From: Priestia megaterium
Lineage (GTDB): Bacteria > Bacillota > Bacilli > Bacillales > Bacillaceae_H
Direction: 5' to 3'
NCBI RefSeq assembly: GCF_009497655.1
Contig: NZ_CP023317.1
Span: forward strand, 318,501-382,500
Length of the DNA stretch: 64,000 nucleotides
Below the pieces are notes generated by a model that was not told the origin of the DNA, did not search any database, and was given only the letters and a program-made list of their open reading frames with translations. The translations under genes and the position numbers were made by a program. How positions within the stretch are numbered: the first letter of the stretch is position 1; the number at the start of each line of letters is the position of its first letter. Below, piece after piece: positions 17,558-25,882 of this stretch.

Positions 17558-17718
17558 TGACTCCTCTCATTGTATAACTGAATAACAATGAAGGACTATG
17601 TAAGGGAGAACATAAAGAAGAATAAACATGTAGTATGAATGATGTTCAACCCTCGTAGTCCAACTATTTACGGTAGTTCGGTAGAAACTCTTGGACCCTA
17701 TTTCCAAGACTATACGAG
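17558..17718 (-). promoter_or_regulatory. guanine-class purine riboswitch with RBS-sequestering hairpin
   Basis: Minus-strand aptamer at 17718-17652. P1 is CTCGTA with TACGAG. P2 is TCTTGG with CCAAGA. GTTTCTACC and the CCGTAAA loop of P3 are present, and J3/1 reads GGACTA. The ligand-selecting pyrimidine in GAC-TA is C, the guanine/hypoxanthine type rather than the adenine type (T). Downstream, TCCT-CATTGT can pair with ACAATG-AGGA, which covers the adeC ribosome site. TAGTCC just before it is complementary to the aptamer's own GGACTA, giving an exclusive alternative. The predicted result is OFF with ligand. Confidence 0.88.
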
Positions 17719-17878
17719 CTTTAGGTATTTCGATACATTCTATAGACAAATAATAAAAACGTCAATTCCTAATAAAAAAGAAAGATTTTTGGGAATATTT
17801 CATCTATGTGTATGTAAACGATTTAACTCTTATTTGCTCGCTAAAAGGTGCAGCATTCATGTATAGAAAAAAATGTAG

Positions 17879-17911
17879 AAAAAACCGTCAATGGCTATTA
17901 GTCATTGACGG
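17879..17911 (-). terminator. terminator after yfkK
   Basis: On the minus strand CCGTCAATG pairs with CATTGACGG around 9 bases and is followed by six T. Confidence 0.85.
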
Positions 17912-17919
17912 AGGTGTCA

Positions 17920-18156
17920 TTAAGCTTGTTTACGCAGTGTACCTAATTCTTCTGCGATCGCTTGCATTTCACTTGGGCTAAAAGAATCTTTTCTCATTAC
18001 CATATCGTATAAGTACTTTAAGTCTTCATACATTTCTTCGTCAAAAGCTTCGGCTTTAATTGCTCCGATATTTAGCATGCGCAATTTTTCACTGATGCTA
18101 TCGACCATATGTTTAATATTCTCTGGAGATTTTACTGATAAATCCACTTTGTTCAT
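17920..18156 (-). CDS. yfkK: DUF1128 family protein (YfkK)
   Basis: 78 residues, hydrophilic and mostly helical ([35 protein letters not shown]). This matches the DUF1128 family, of which B. subtilis YfkK is a member. It is divergent from the phosphatase gene yfkJ, as in B. subtilis. Function unknown. A single consensus DnaA box TTATCCACA lies upstream at about 18221. Confidence 0.85.
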   Translation of the reverse strand: MNKVDLSVKSPENIKHMVDSISEKLRMLNIGAIKAEAFDEEMYEDLKYLYDMVMRKDSFSPSEMQAIAEELGTLRKQA

Positions 18157-18323
18157 CCTTCCAGTTGCGTTTTTTTTATTGTAACATGTTTTTATCGTGT
18201 GAACACTTTTATGTCAGGTTCTTATCCACAGAAGAGTGGAAACGATATAAATAAAAGAAAACTATTTTTTAGTTTAAAAATGATTGTATATAATGTTTGT
18301 AATAAGGGAAAGGAGTCGAGACT

Positions 18324-18797
18324 ATGATTAACGTATTATTCGTTTGTTTGGGAAATATTTGTCGTTCACCCATGGCAGAAGCGGTCTTTAAAGATATGGT
18401 GAAGAAAAAAGGGCTACAAGGACAAATTCACGTAGATTCTGCAGGCACAGGAGGCTGGCACAAAGGAAATCCTCCTCATGAAGGGACGCAATCTATTTTA
18501 ACGAAAAACAACATTGATTTTAAAGGGCAAACAGCAAGACAAGTGATTCAAGAGGATATAGCTAAATTTCATTATATTATTGGAATGGATGTCGAAAATG
18601 TAGGAAATCTGAGAAGAATGGCTGGACATACTAAAACAGGTTATATTGCAAGACTTTTGGATTTTGTGCCTGGTTTACATATTGAAGATGTGCCTGATCC
18701 TTATTTCACGGGAAATTTTGACGAAGTATATGACTTAGTTCAAGAAGGATGCAAGGCGCTTTTAGACGAAATTATAGAGAAGCATTTCTCGGAATAA
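18324..18797 (+). CDS. yfkJ: low-molecular-weight protein tyrosine phosphatase
   Basis: 157 residues. The P-loop CLGNICRS places catalytic Cys8 and Arg14 at the N terminus as the family requires, and the general-acid Asp is in VPDPYFTG near residue 130. Dephosphorylates phosphotyrosine or phosphoarginine-type substrates; the substrate is not evident. First gene of a likely yfkJ-yfkI-yfkH operon (gaps of 39 and 14 bases), the same order as in B. subtilis. Confidence 0.93.
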   Translation: MINVLFVCLGNICRSPMAEAVFKDMVKKKGLQGQIHVDSAGTGGWHKGNPPHEGTQSILTKNNIDFKGQTARQVIQEDIAKFHYIIGMDVENVGNLRRMAGHTKTGYIARLLDFVPGLHIEDVPDPYFTGNFDEVYDLVQEGCKALLDEIIEKHFSE

Positions 18798-18836
18798 GTG
18801 ATACTAAAAAAATAAAAAGCGGAGGAGAAACGACAA

Positions 18837-19175
18837 ATGGGTAAACGAAATAAGCTAGTAGAAGGTATTGTCATTGGAGCAATTATAGGAGGAGCTGTTT
18901 CTTTATTTGATAAAGAAACCAGAAGTTCCGTTATTCAAGGAAGTAAAAAATTGAAAGACAAAACAACAACTCTTATTCAGCATCCTGAACTTGTAACGGA
19001 TACTGTGAAAGAGAAATATGAAACGATCCGCACGACCATCGAGCAAGTTTCTGAAGATGTATCATTTGTAGCAGGAAAAGTAGAAAAGTTAAAAGAAACA
19101 ACCCCTCAGGTGATGGAAATTGTAAACGATACAAAAGAAGCATTTGTAGAGAAGTATGGTGATGAACAAAAATAA
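18837..19175 (+). CDS. yfkI: YtxH-like small membrane-associated protein (YfkI)
   Basis: 112 residues. A short Gly-rich hydrophobic segment at the N terminus (GIVIGAIIGGAVSLF) is followed by a long amphipathic helical region (KLKDKTTTLIQ, VAGKVEKLKETT), the layout of YtxH-like stress proteins. GGAGGAG lies 10 bases upstream. Middle gene of the yfkJIH operon. Function unknown. Confidence 0.8.
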   Translation: MGKRNKLVEGIVIGAIIGGAVSLFDKETRSSVIQGSKKLKDKTTTLIQHPELVTDTVKEKYETIRTTIEQVSEDVSFVAGKVEKLKETTPQVMEIVNDTKEAFVEKYGDEQK

Positions 19176-19189
19176 ATAAGGAGGCACAT

Positions 19190-20029
19190 ATGGCTGGAAT
19201 ATACATAAATAACATCGTAAAGTTTGGCAAAGAACTCATGGGCCGCATTCATCGAGATGAGCTGCCCAGCTTATCAGCTGAATTGGCTTATTATTTGCTG
19301 CTCTCGCTATTTCCTTTTTTAATTTTCTTAATTACGCTGATTGGATTTTTGCCATTGGAATCAACAGATCTGCTTGACTTGGTCGAAAATGTAGCGCCAC
19401 AGCAAACGCTGCACATGATTGAAAGCAACGTTTCTCATATCATTGGTTCTCATAATGAAAAACTATTATCCTTTGGTATCATTGCCACGATGTGGTCTGC
19501 TTCAAATGGAATTAATGCGATCGTAAGGGCATTTAACCGAGCGTATCACGTACAAGAAAATCGGCCGTTTTTAGTGGCGAGAGGCATGGCAGTTCTCCTT
19601 ACTTTTGCGATGATATTTGTTATTATTGTAGCGCTTTTACTTCCTGTTTTCGGTCATATGATTGGTCTTTATTTATCGTCTACGTTTGGATTTTCAGAAA
19701 CTTTTCTCGCTTTATGGTCTGCCTCCCGCTGGATTATCAGCGGTCTCATTTTGTTTACTGTTTTTACGGGGTTGTATTACTTTGCTCCTAATAAAAAGCT
19801 GCTGATTCGAAATGTTGTAAAAGGAGCGGCTTTTGCTACGGTCGGGTGGACAGTGGTATCGATGCTGTTTGCGTATTACGTAAATCATTTCAATAACTAT
19901 ACAGCTACATATGGAAGCTTGGGCGGAATTATTATCCTGCTTATTTGGCTGTATCTATCAGGTATGATTATCGTTATTGGAGGAGAAATTAACGCTATTT
20001 TCTACGACCGTCGAGTTAAATCTTCATAG
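19190..20029 (+). CDS. yfkH: YihY/BrkB family membrane protein (YfkH)
   Basis: 279 residues with six hydrophobic segments (first at AYYLLLSLFPFLIFLITLIG, last at GGIIILLIWLYLSGMIIVIG). SAELAYYLLLSLFPF and the closing GGEINAIF are typical of the YihY/BrkB family. Often mis-called ribonuclease BN; transport or envelope function is unproven. Last gene of the yfkJIH operon. Confidence 0.9.
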   Translation: MAGIYINNIVKFGKELMGRIHRDELPSLSAELAYYLLLSLFPFLIFLITLIGFLPLESTDLLDLVENVAPQQTLHMIESNVSHIIGSHNEKLLSFGIIATMWSASNGINAIVRAFNRAYHVQENRPFLVARGMAVLLTFAMIFVIIVALLLPVFGHMIGLYLSSTFGFSETFLALWSASRWIISGLILFTVFTGLYYFAPNKKLLIRNVVKGAAFATVGWTVVSMLFAYYVNHFNNYTATYGSLGGIIILLIWLYLSGMIIVIGGEINAIFYDRRVKSS

Positions 20030-20098
20030 TCACAAATTGGGATGAAATCATTCGCAAGATATGAGCATACTAACAAAGTGAAAGGGAGGTTTTACATC

Positions 20099-20206
20099 AT
20101 GACAAAGCATACGAAAAAAGACGGAAGCAATACAAAGCAAAATAAAAAGAGCCAGCCCAAGCATAAAACAAGCAACAGCCAAAATGGACAAAACGGTTAC
20201 CATTAA
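20099..20206 (+). CDS. small hydrophilic Lys/Asn/Gln-rich protein, 35 residues
   Basis: ATG with AAAGGGAGG nine bases upstream. The product (MTKHTKKDGSNTKQNKK then SQPKHKTSNSQNGQNGYH) has no hydrophobic core and looks like the minor small acid-soluble spore proteins in composition, but I cannot assign a family. A terminator follows closely. Short, so only moderately certain. Confidence 0.55.
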   Translation: MTKHTKKDGSNTKQNKKSQPKHKTSNSQNGQNGYH

Positions 20207-20223
20207 GGCATTGATTTCCATAA

Positions 20224-20256
20224 TAAAAAGCCTAACAAATACGTTAGGCTTTTTTT
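20224..20256. terminator. bidirectional terminator before the P-type ATPase gene
   Basis: AAAAAGCCTAAC pairs with GTTAGGCTTTTT around six bases, between converging genes. Confidence 0.88.
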
Positions 20257-20258
20257 CG

Positions 20259-22178
20259 TCAAGATTTTAGCAAGCGAAGGCCGTTTAAAATAACTAAAAT
20301 GGTGCTGCCTTCGTGACCAATAACACCAAATGGCATATCAAGCACTTGGAAAAAATTCGAACAAATTAATAAAAAGATGACGGCAATAGAAAAAATAACG
20401 TTTTGCTTCACAATTGAGTTCATTCGTCTGGAAAGAGCTACTGCATCCGAAATTTTTGATAAATCATTTTTCATTAAAACAATATCTGCCGTTTCCAGTG
20501 CCACATCGGTTCCTTCTCCCATGGCTACTCCAACGTTAGCAGTAGCGAGAGCAGGTGCATCGTTAATGCCATCTCCCACCATTGAAACGGTAGGGAATTT
20601 TTCTTTTAACGCTTTAATTTTATCTACTTTCGCTTCAGGCAAACATTCTGCAATGTATTCATCGACGGCACATTCTTTTGAAATGGCCTCGGCTGTTTTT
20701 TCGCTGTCTCCTGTAATCATGACGGTATGAATACCCTGCTCTTTCAGAGATTTAACAGCTTCTACAGCTTCTGTTCGTACAACGTCTTTTAGCGCAAGCA
20801 ATCCCACAATACCATGCTGGTCTTTTGCGTACACAATCGTTTTTCCTTCACTGGCAAGCGTAGATGAAATCCCATTTTCAAATTCAGCTGCTTCTTCTTT
20901 ACCTACAAAATCTGCTTTTCCTATCTTCCACGTATCTTCTTGAAGAGACCCAATCACACCGTATCCGGGAACGTCTTCAAGTGAATCTGGCTGAACGAGC
21001 GTCAATTCCTGCTTGTTTTTCACAAAGTCAACAATGGATTGAGCAAGCGGATGATTAGACTGACGTTCAATGGATGCTATTTTAATAAGAAATTCCTGTT
21101 CGTTTATATCAGAACGTACAATAACATTTGTCACTTCTGGCTTTCCTTTTGTTAACGTGCCTGTTTTGTCAAAAGCAATTGCGCTTAAATGGCTTAACCT
21201 TTCCAAATGCACGCCGCCTTTGAACAAAATTCCTTTTTTTGCTCCGTTTGAAATAGCAGACAGCGAAGCAGGGGTGATAGATGCAACTAGGGCGCAAGGA
21301 GACGCTACAACTAAGAGAATCATTGCTCGGTAAAATGTCTCGGTCCAGCTCCATCCAAGCACATAGTGGGGGAGAAACAGCATAACTGCCACAACCGATA
21401 GAACAATTTTTACGTATGTGCCTTCAAATCGTTCGATAAACAATTGAGAAGGAGACTTTTCACTTTGAGCCGTTTGAACAAGTTGAATGATCTTTTGAAA
21501 CAGCGTCTCAGCACTTGGCTTTGTCATTTTAATGGTAATGGCGCCTTTCACATTCACCGTGCCCGCGAATACTTCATCGTCGAGCTGTTTTAGTACAGGG
21601 ACAGATTCACCCGTAATAGCCGCCTGATCAATCGTTGTTTGACCTGAGACAACAATACCATCGGATGGCACTCGTTCACCCGGCTTAACTAACAGCAAGT
21701 CTCCGATTTGTAAATCTGAAATGGAGACAATTTCTTCTTGGTCTCCAATCAGCCGCGTTGCTTCTTGCGGCTGCAAATTCATTAAGGCGCTAATTTCTCG
21801 GTTGCTTTTATTCATGGTGTACGTTTCTAATGCACCGCTTAGTGCAAAAATGAAAATAAGCATAGCACCTTCTGTCCAGTAGCCAATTACAGCCGCTCCA
21901 ATGGCCGCAATAATCATTAGCATTTCGACGTTTAATTCTTTATTTTCAATCGTTTCTTCAATGCCTTCTTTTGCTTTAGCAAATCCACCTATCACATAAG
22001 CTAATACAAAGAGCGTAATAGATACAGCTGTATCCTGCTGTTTTGAAATCAGCCAGCCGGCTAAAATAAGCACTCCGCTCAACAGTGCAGCAATGAGTTC
22101 ACCATGTGTTTTTAATACGTTGACAGCAGAAGATGTTTGCGGCGTTTGTTCTTGTTTTTTAGGTAACGCATTTTCCAT
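20259..22178 (-). CDS. zosA: P1B-type heavy-metal ATPase (ZosA/CadA type)
   Basis: 639 residues. Membrane metal pump with phosphorylation motif DKTGTLTKGKP, the transmembrane metal motif SPC (VVASPCALVASI), TGES and GDGINDAPALA. It lacks the N-terminal CxxC metal-binding domain of CadA, as B. subtilis ZosA does (637 residues); ZosA is a zinc importer controlled by PerR. The start at MENALPKKQEQ has AAGGAGG upstream. The direction of transport is inferred from this resemblance only. Separated from czrA-czcD by a small gene. Confidence 0.82.
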   Translation of the reverse strand: MENALPKKQEQTPQTSSAVNVLKTHGELIAALLSGVLILAGWLISKQQDTAVSITLFVLAYVIGGFAKAKEGIEETIENKELNVEMLMIIAAIGAAVIGYWTEGAMLIFIFALSGALETYTMNKSNREISALMNLQPQEATRLIGDQEEIVSISDLQIGDLLLVKPGERVPSDGIVVSGQTTIDQAAITGESVPVLKQLDDEVFAGTVNVKGAITIKMTKPSAETLFQKIIQLVQTAQSEKSPSQLFIERFEGTYVKIVLSVVAVMLFLPHYVLGWSWTETFYRAMILLVVASPCALVASITPASLSAISNGAKKGILFKGGVHLERLSHLSAIAFDKTGTLTKGKPEVTNVIVRSDINEQEFLIKIASIERQSNHPLAQSIVDFVKNKQELTLVQPDSLEDVPGYGVIGSLQEDTWKIGKADFVGKEEAAEFENGISSTLASEGKTIVYAKDQHGIVGLLALKDVVRTEAVEAVKSLKEQGIHTVMITGDSEKTAEAISKECAVDEYIAECLPEAKVDKIKALKEKFPTVSMVGDGINDAPALATANVGVAMGEGTDVALETADIVLMKNDLSKISDAVALSRRMNSIVKQNVIFSIAVIFLLICSNFFQVLDMPFGVIGHEGSTILVILNGLRLLKS

Positions 22179-22208
22179 ACAAATCCTCCTTGAACGATAA
22201 TTGAGAAA

Positions 22209-22224
22209 AATAATCACAATCATT
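22209..22224. promoter_or_regulatory. PerR/Fur-family-like box upstream of zosA
   Basis: AATAATCACAATCATT is a palindrome of the form AATnAT-4-ATnATT, 30 bases before the zosA start, resembling Per/Fur/Zur boxes. Which regulator binds cannot be decided by eye. Confidence 0.45.
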
Positions 22225-22352
22225 ACCCCTAAAAAAGCACGAAAGCTGCCATCTCAGCGATAGCAGCACACTTTTTCCATTTATTATCTTTTGAATTGGG
22301 ATATTTAGTATAGTATAGCACGGAACAAGCAAGGAGGTAACAACTAATGCTT

Positions 22353-22394
22353 AAAAAATAAAAACAGAATGCAGCTGGACGTCTGCATTCTGTA
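22353..22394 (-). terminator. terminator after the BH0509-like gene
   Basis: On the minus strand ACAGAATGCAG pairs with CTGCATTCTGT around eight bases, then a T-rich tail. Confidence 0.85.
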
Positions 22395-22403
22395 AAAAAC
22401 GTA

Positions 22404-22553
22404 CTACATATCTAAATGCTCTTCATAATATTTATAAGCGGAAGTGTAAATGTGCTCGATATCGGCATCCGTCATGTACATTAAGGTTTCACGGTCGATC
22501 CCCTTCATTGTTTCAATAAATGTAATCATGTTTTTACGTTCTTGTCTGCTCAT
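22404..22553 (-). CDS. BH0509-like small protein
   Basis: 49 residues beginning MSRQERKNMITFIETMKG and containing YMTDADIEHIYTSAYKYYEEH. This resembles a small Bacillus family annotated BH0509, recalled from memory. GAGGAG lies on the minus strand just before the ATG, and its own terminator follows. Function unknown. The 207 bases on its other side hold the czrA promoter and operator. Confidence 0.72.
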   Translation of the reverse strand: MSRQERKNMITFIETMKGIDRETLMYMTDADIEHIYTSAYKYYEEHLDM

Positions 22554-22715
22554 TTATTATTCTCCTCTCCATCTGTTTTAATACAGTTTATTATATTTAA
22601 TTGTATTATATAACAGAAAAAGTATTTTGTGTGGATTTTTTTTTAAAATAGGCAAAAAAATTTTGAAAGACGTAAATAATTGACTATAGAGAAAAAGGTA
22701 TTTTATAATTTATAT

Positions 22716-22731
22716 ATGAACATATGCTCAT
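22716..22731. promoter_or_regulatory. ArsR-family (CzrA) operator
   Basis: ATGAACATATGCTCAT is a palindrome with a single imperfect pair, 30 bases before the czrA start. It fits the 12-2-12 type operators of zinc-sensing ArsR repressors and should mediate autoregulation of czrA-czcD. Confidence 0.75.
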
Positions 22732-22761
22732 ATACTTGCATATAATGAACGGAGAGATGTT

Positions 22762-23079
22762 ATGAAAAAAGATGAACATTCGTTTTTATCACCTCAAACA
22801 GTAGAAGAAGCATCAAGAATACTAAAAGCTATTTCAGATCCTACGAGAATGAAGATTCTCTATTTGCTATTTCAAGAAGAGTGTTCAGTCGGTCATATGG
22901 TTGAAGTGCTTGGTGTTTCACAATCAGCTATTTCACATCAGTTAACTCACTTGCGTCATTTACGTTTAGTAAAATATCGCCGTGAAGGGAATACGTATTT
23001 CTATACGTACGATGATGAACACGTGGTTGGAATATTGCATCAAGTGATTCAGCACGTAGAATGCGCACATAACAATTAG
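22762..23079 (+). CDS. czrA: ArsR-family zinc/cobalt-responsive repressor
   Basis: 105 residues. Winged helix with DPTRMKILYLLF and the recognition helix VSQSAISHQLTHLRHLRLV. The C-terminal helix DDEHVVGILHQVIQHVEC carries the Asp/His residues of the alpha-5 zinc site known in CzrA and SmtB. It precedes czcD by 15 bases, so repressor and exporter form one operon: metal binding releases CzrA from the upstream palindrome and induces efflux. Confidence 0.9.
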   Translation: MKKDEHSFLSPQTVEEASRILKAISDPTRMKILYLLFQEECSVGHMVEVLGVSQSAISHQLTHLRHLRLVKYRREGNTYFYTYDDEHVVGILHQVIQHVECAHNN

Positions 23080-23094
23080 AAGGAGGGGCTTTGC

Positions 23095-24021
23095 ATGAGT
23101 CATGATCATCACCACCATCATCATGGTCATCATCACCATTTTGATACACAGCGTGAAGGCAACAAAAAAGGTCTGTTAATTGCACTAATTATCACCGCGG
23201 GTATTATGGTTCTTGAGTTTGTTGGAGGGCTTTTTACAAATAGTTTAGCGCTATTATCCGATAGCGGACACATGCTGTCGGATACAAGCTCACTTGCTCT
23301 TAGCCTCGTAGCCATATGGTTTGCTAACCGAGATGCGTCGGCTAAAAAAACGTACGGTTATTATCGTTTTGAAATATTAGCGGCTCTTTTTAACGGAGTG
23401 GCACTGTTTGTAATAGCAGGGTTTATCATTTATGAAGCCTATCAGCGCGTACTGGAGCCGCAGTCTGTAGCAAGCGGCAGCATGATGCTGATTGCTGCTG
23501 TTGGTTTACTCGCTAATTTAATCAGCGCATGGTCACTTATGAGACAAGGCGATGTAAAAGGAAATGTAAATTTGCGCAGCGCTTACTTACACGTATTGGG
23601 AGATGCTTTAGGGTCTATTGGAGCTATTGTAGCGGGACTTCTTATGATGCTGTTTGGATGGTATATTGCTGATCCGATTATTTCTGTAGTTGTGTCTGTA
23701 TTAATTTTAAAAAGCGCTTGGGGCGTGCTTGCTCATAGCGTTCATATTTTGATGGAAGGCTCTCCTGAAGGAGTGGATCACAGTGAAATAAAAAACCTTC
23801 TTGAAAACATTGAAGGAGTCAAAGATGTGCATGATTTACACATCTGGACGATTACTTCAGGACTGGACTCATTGAGCTGTCATATGCGCGTAGAAGATGA
23901 AAAAGATTGTCAGCAGATTTTGCAAAAAGCCATTGATTTAGTACACGATCACTGTGGTATTGAGCATACGACGATACAAATTGAAAAATCAGCTCTTCAG
24001 CACCGGACGCTAAAAGTTTAA
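23095..24021 (+). CDS. czcD: cation diffusion facilitator, zinc/cobalt efflux
   Basis: 308 residues with six membrane helices. HMLSDTSSLALSL and HVLGDALGSIGAI carry the paired His/Asp zinc sites. The N terminus is His-rich (SHDHHHHHHGHHHHFD), a cytoplasmic metal-binding tail, and a C-terminal domain of about 90 residues follows. GAAGGAGG precedes the ATG. Exports Zn, Co or Cd in exchange for protons or potassium. Confidence 0.94.
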   Translation: MSHDHHHHHHGHHHHFDTQREGNKKGLLIALIITAGIMVLEFVGGLFTNSLALLSDSGHMLSDTSSLALSLVAIWFANRDASAKKTYGYYRFEILAALFNGVALFVIAGFIIYEAYQRVLEPQSVASGSMMLIAAVGLLANLISAWSLMRQGDVKGNVNLRSAYLHVLGDALGSIGAIVAGLLMMLFGWYIADPIISVVVSVLILKSAWGVLAHSVHILMEGSPEGVDHSEIKNLLENIEGVKDVHDLHIWTITSGLDSLSCHMRVEDEKDCQQILQKAIDLVHDHCGIEHTTIQIEKSALQHRTLKV

Positions 24022-24058
24022 AAACAAGCGAGAACTTATAAGTTCTCGCTTGTTTTTT
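24021..24058. terminator. bidirectional terminator between czcD and yfkF
   Basis: AAAACAAGCGAGAACTTA and its exact complement form a loop-less palindrome, between converging genes. Confidence 0.88.
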
Positions 24059-25220
24059 GCTGCATAGGCATTTTTTGTCCGAATACAAAAAGAAGGATAA
24101 AAATAAAGCCAAGCATCCCGCTAATAATATTAAAAAAGCTGACATGATGAAAGAACTGAATAAAAGTACCGCCTATGTAAGGACCGGCAAGGCTTCCGAT
24201 ACTAAAAGCAATGCCGCATAGTAAATTACCTGTAGGAAGCAGACGAGTAGGAATCAAATCCGTCATATAGCTGATTCCTAAACTAAACGTAGAACCTACA
24301 ACCATGCCTGCTATAAATAAACACGCTACTAATGGAATAGCGGTGTCTTCCAAGAGACTTGCTGTAAAAAAAGTCACGGCTCCAATTGATAAAATCCATC
24401 CTAATACCAATTTCCGTCCGAATTTATCGCTCAGTATGCCAAGAGGAAGCTGAAACACAATAGCTCCAACTGCAAAGGAAGTCAGCAGCAGTGAAATAAA
24501 CTCTACTTGCAATCCAATTCGTAAACCGTATACAGGAAAGCTGCCGTTCAGTGATGACTCTAAAAAACCATATCCAAAAGGCGGTAAAAAAGCAATCCAA
24601 GCATATTTAGCCGCTTTAGAAAATCGCTTAGCCGTTTCTTTTAATGAATTAACCTCAACTCCCTGAAGGGGAAATTCATTTTTTATCAAAAATAAAAATA
24701 CCCACGTTAGAAGACATAGAGCAGAAGAAATCATAAAAGGCAGCGCTTGATTAATTTCAATTAACGGCGTCATTAAAGGACCAACAGCAAAACCAATACC
24801 AAAAAAGAGCCCATACAGTGAAATGTTTCTACCTCTTTTATCAGCAGGGGAAGACGATGTAATCCACGTTTGAGTTCCAAAGTGCAGCGCGTGATCTCCT
24901 ATTCCAATAAATAAACGGAGCACAAACCAAAATACAACAGATTTCCACAGGGGAAACAAAGCTAAAGATACAATAACTAAAAGTCCTCCTGCTGCGATAA
25001 TTGGCTTGTATCCGTATCTGCGAAGCGGCGCTTCCATGAAAGGAGAAATAAATAAGATGCCCAGGTACAATCCAGTTGCGTTTAATCCGTTTATAGTAGA
25101 GGAAAGACCATCTTTCTCAAAAATAATAGCAATTAAAGGCAGCAGCATGCCTTGGCTGAATCCAGAAATGGCGACAAGGCTAACTAAAATCCAGAAACGT
25201 TGTTGATGAGTAGCACCCAT
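24036..25220 (-). CDS. yfkF: major facilitator superfamily transporter (YfkF-like)
   Basis: 394 residues with twelve hydrophobic segments. The loop 2-3 MFS signature is degenerate (PFMEAPLRRYGYKPI), and a second copy in the C-terminal half reads GILSDKFGRKLV. The closest positional match is B. subtilis yfkF, in the same block as yfkE, yfkD and yfkAB. The substrate is unknown; drug efflux is possible. The stop lies inside the shared terminator hairpin. Confidence 0.82.
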   Translation of the reverse strand: MGATHQQRFWILVSLVAISGFSQGMLLPLIAIIFEKDGLSSTINGLNATGLYLGILFISPFMEAPLRRYGYKPIIAAGGLLVIVSLALFPLWKSVVFWFVLRLFIGIGDHALHFGTQTWITSSSPADKRGRNISLYGLFFGIGFAVGPLMTPLIEINQALPFMISSALCLLTWVFLFLIKNEFPLQGVEVNSLKETAKRFSKAAKYAWIAFLPPFGYGFLESSLNGSFPVYGLRIGLQVEFISLLLTSFAVGAIVFQLPLGILSDKFGRKLVLGWILSIGAVTFFTASLLEDTAIPLVACLFIAGMVVGSTFSLGISYMTDLIPTRLLPTGNLLCGIAFSIGSLAGPYIGGTFIQFFHHVSFFNIISGMLGFIFILLFVFGQKMPMQQKTSENL

Positions 25221-25321
25221 AGCATTTAACCTCTTTTTATCTATATTTTGTCAATCCAACTGTTTAATCGTACAAGGAAAACACTTTATTGACAAGGATA
25301 TAAACAGGCCGTGCTGTCCAT

Positions 25322-25350
25322 TTGACATCTTTATGTAAGGGGAGTAGAAT
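25322..25350 (+). promoter_or_regulatory. promoter of the DUF3237-padC operon
   Basis: TTGACA, 17 bases, TAGAAT: a near-consensus vegetative promoter with the PadR-like palindrome just downstream of the -10. Confidence 0.8.
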
Positions 25351-25356
25351 AAAACG

Positions 25357-25370
25357 TGTAAATATTTACA
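25357..25370. promoter_or_regulatory. PadR-type operator
   Basis: TGTAAATATTTACA is a perfect palindrome covering the expected transcription start. It agrees with the ATGTAAAT-type half-sites known for PadR upstream of padC. The padR gene itself is not in the window. Confidence 0.72.
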
Positions 25371-25401
25371 TGTTTTTATTTACAATTAAGAGGTGATTGC
25401 T

Positions 25402-25857
25402 ATGATAGAACCAGGGCTGAAGAAAATAGCAACATTCACAATTAATGTTGGTACACCCGTCGTTATTGGTCATACAGGATTAGGAAAAAAACAGTTTATT
25501 CCCATTAAGTCAGGTACTGCAGACGGGGAAATAAAAGGCTTAATTCTTCCAAGTGGAGCGGATTCTCAAATTATTCGTTGGGATGGCCGCGTCGATTTAT
25601 CTGCACGATATGTCATTCAAACAGAAGATGATGAACTTATTTATATTGAAAACAATGGAATACGTCAGGTTAGTGAAGAGTTTAGAGAACAGGCTGCTGA
25701 AGGTGAAATTATACCCCCAGAGCACGTTTACTTTCGTACGATTCCTGTCTTTGAAACTGGAAGTGCAAAGTATAAGTGGTTACAGGACCGCATGTTTATA
25801 GGCGCTGCTGTAAGAAACCCAGAAAGCGTTGTGCTAGACATATACGAAGTTTTATAA
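25402..25857 (+). CDS. DUF3237 family protein in the padC operon
   Basis: 151 residues, mostly beta-strand by appearance, with the DUF3237 pattern ([57 protein letters not shown], then FIGAAVR). ATG at 25402 is preceded by AGAGGTGAT. It lies 25 bases upstream of padC under the same promoter and operator, so a role in phenolic acid handling is likely but unproven; no catalytic residues can be named. Confidence 0.85.
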   Translation: MIEPGLKKIATFTINVGTPVVIGHTGLGKKQFIPIKSGTADGEIKGLILPSGADSQIIRWDGRVDLSARYVIQTEDDELIYIENNGIRQVSEEFREQAAEGEIIPPEHVYFRTIPVFETGSAKYKWLQDRMFIGAAVRNPESVVLDIYEVL

Positions 25858-25882
25858 ATCAAATCAAAGGAGAGGTATAGAC

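Noticed and set aside
18221..18229. Single exact DnaA box upstream of yfkJ
   Set aside because: One 9-mer alone is expected by chance at this frequency; mentioned only under yfkK.
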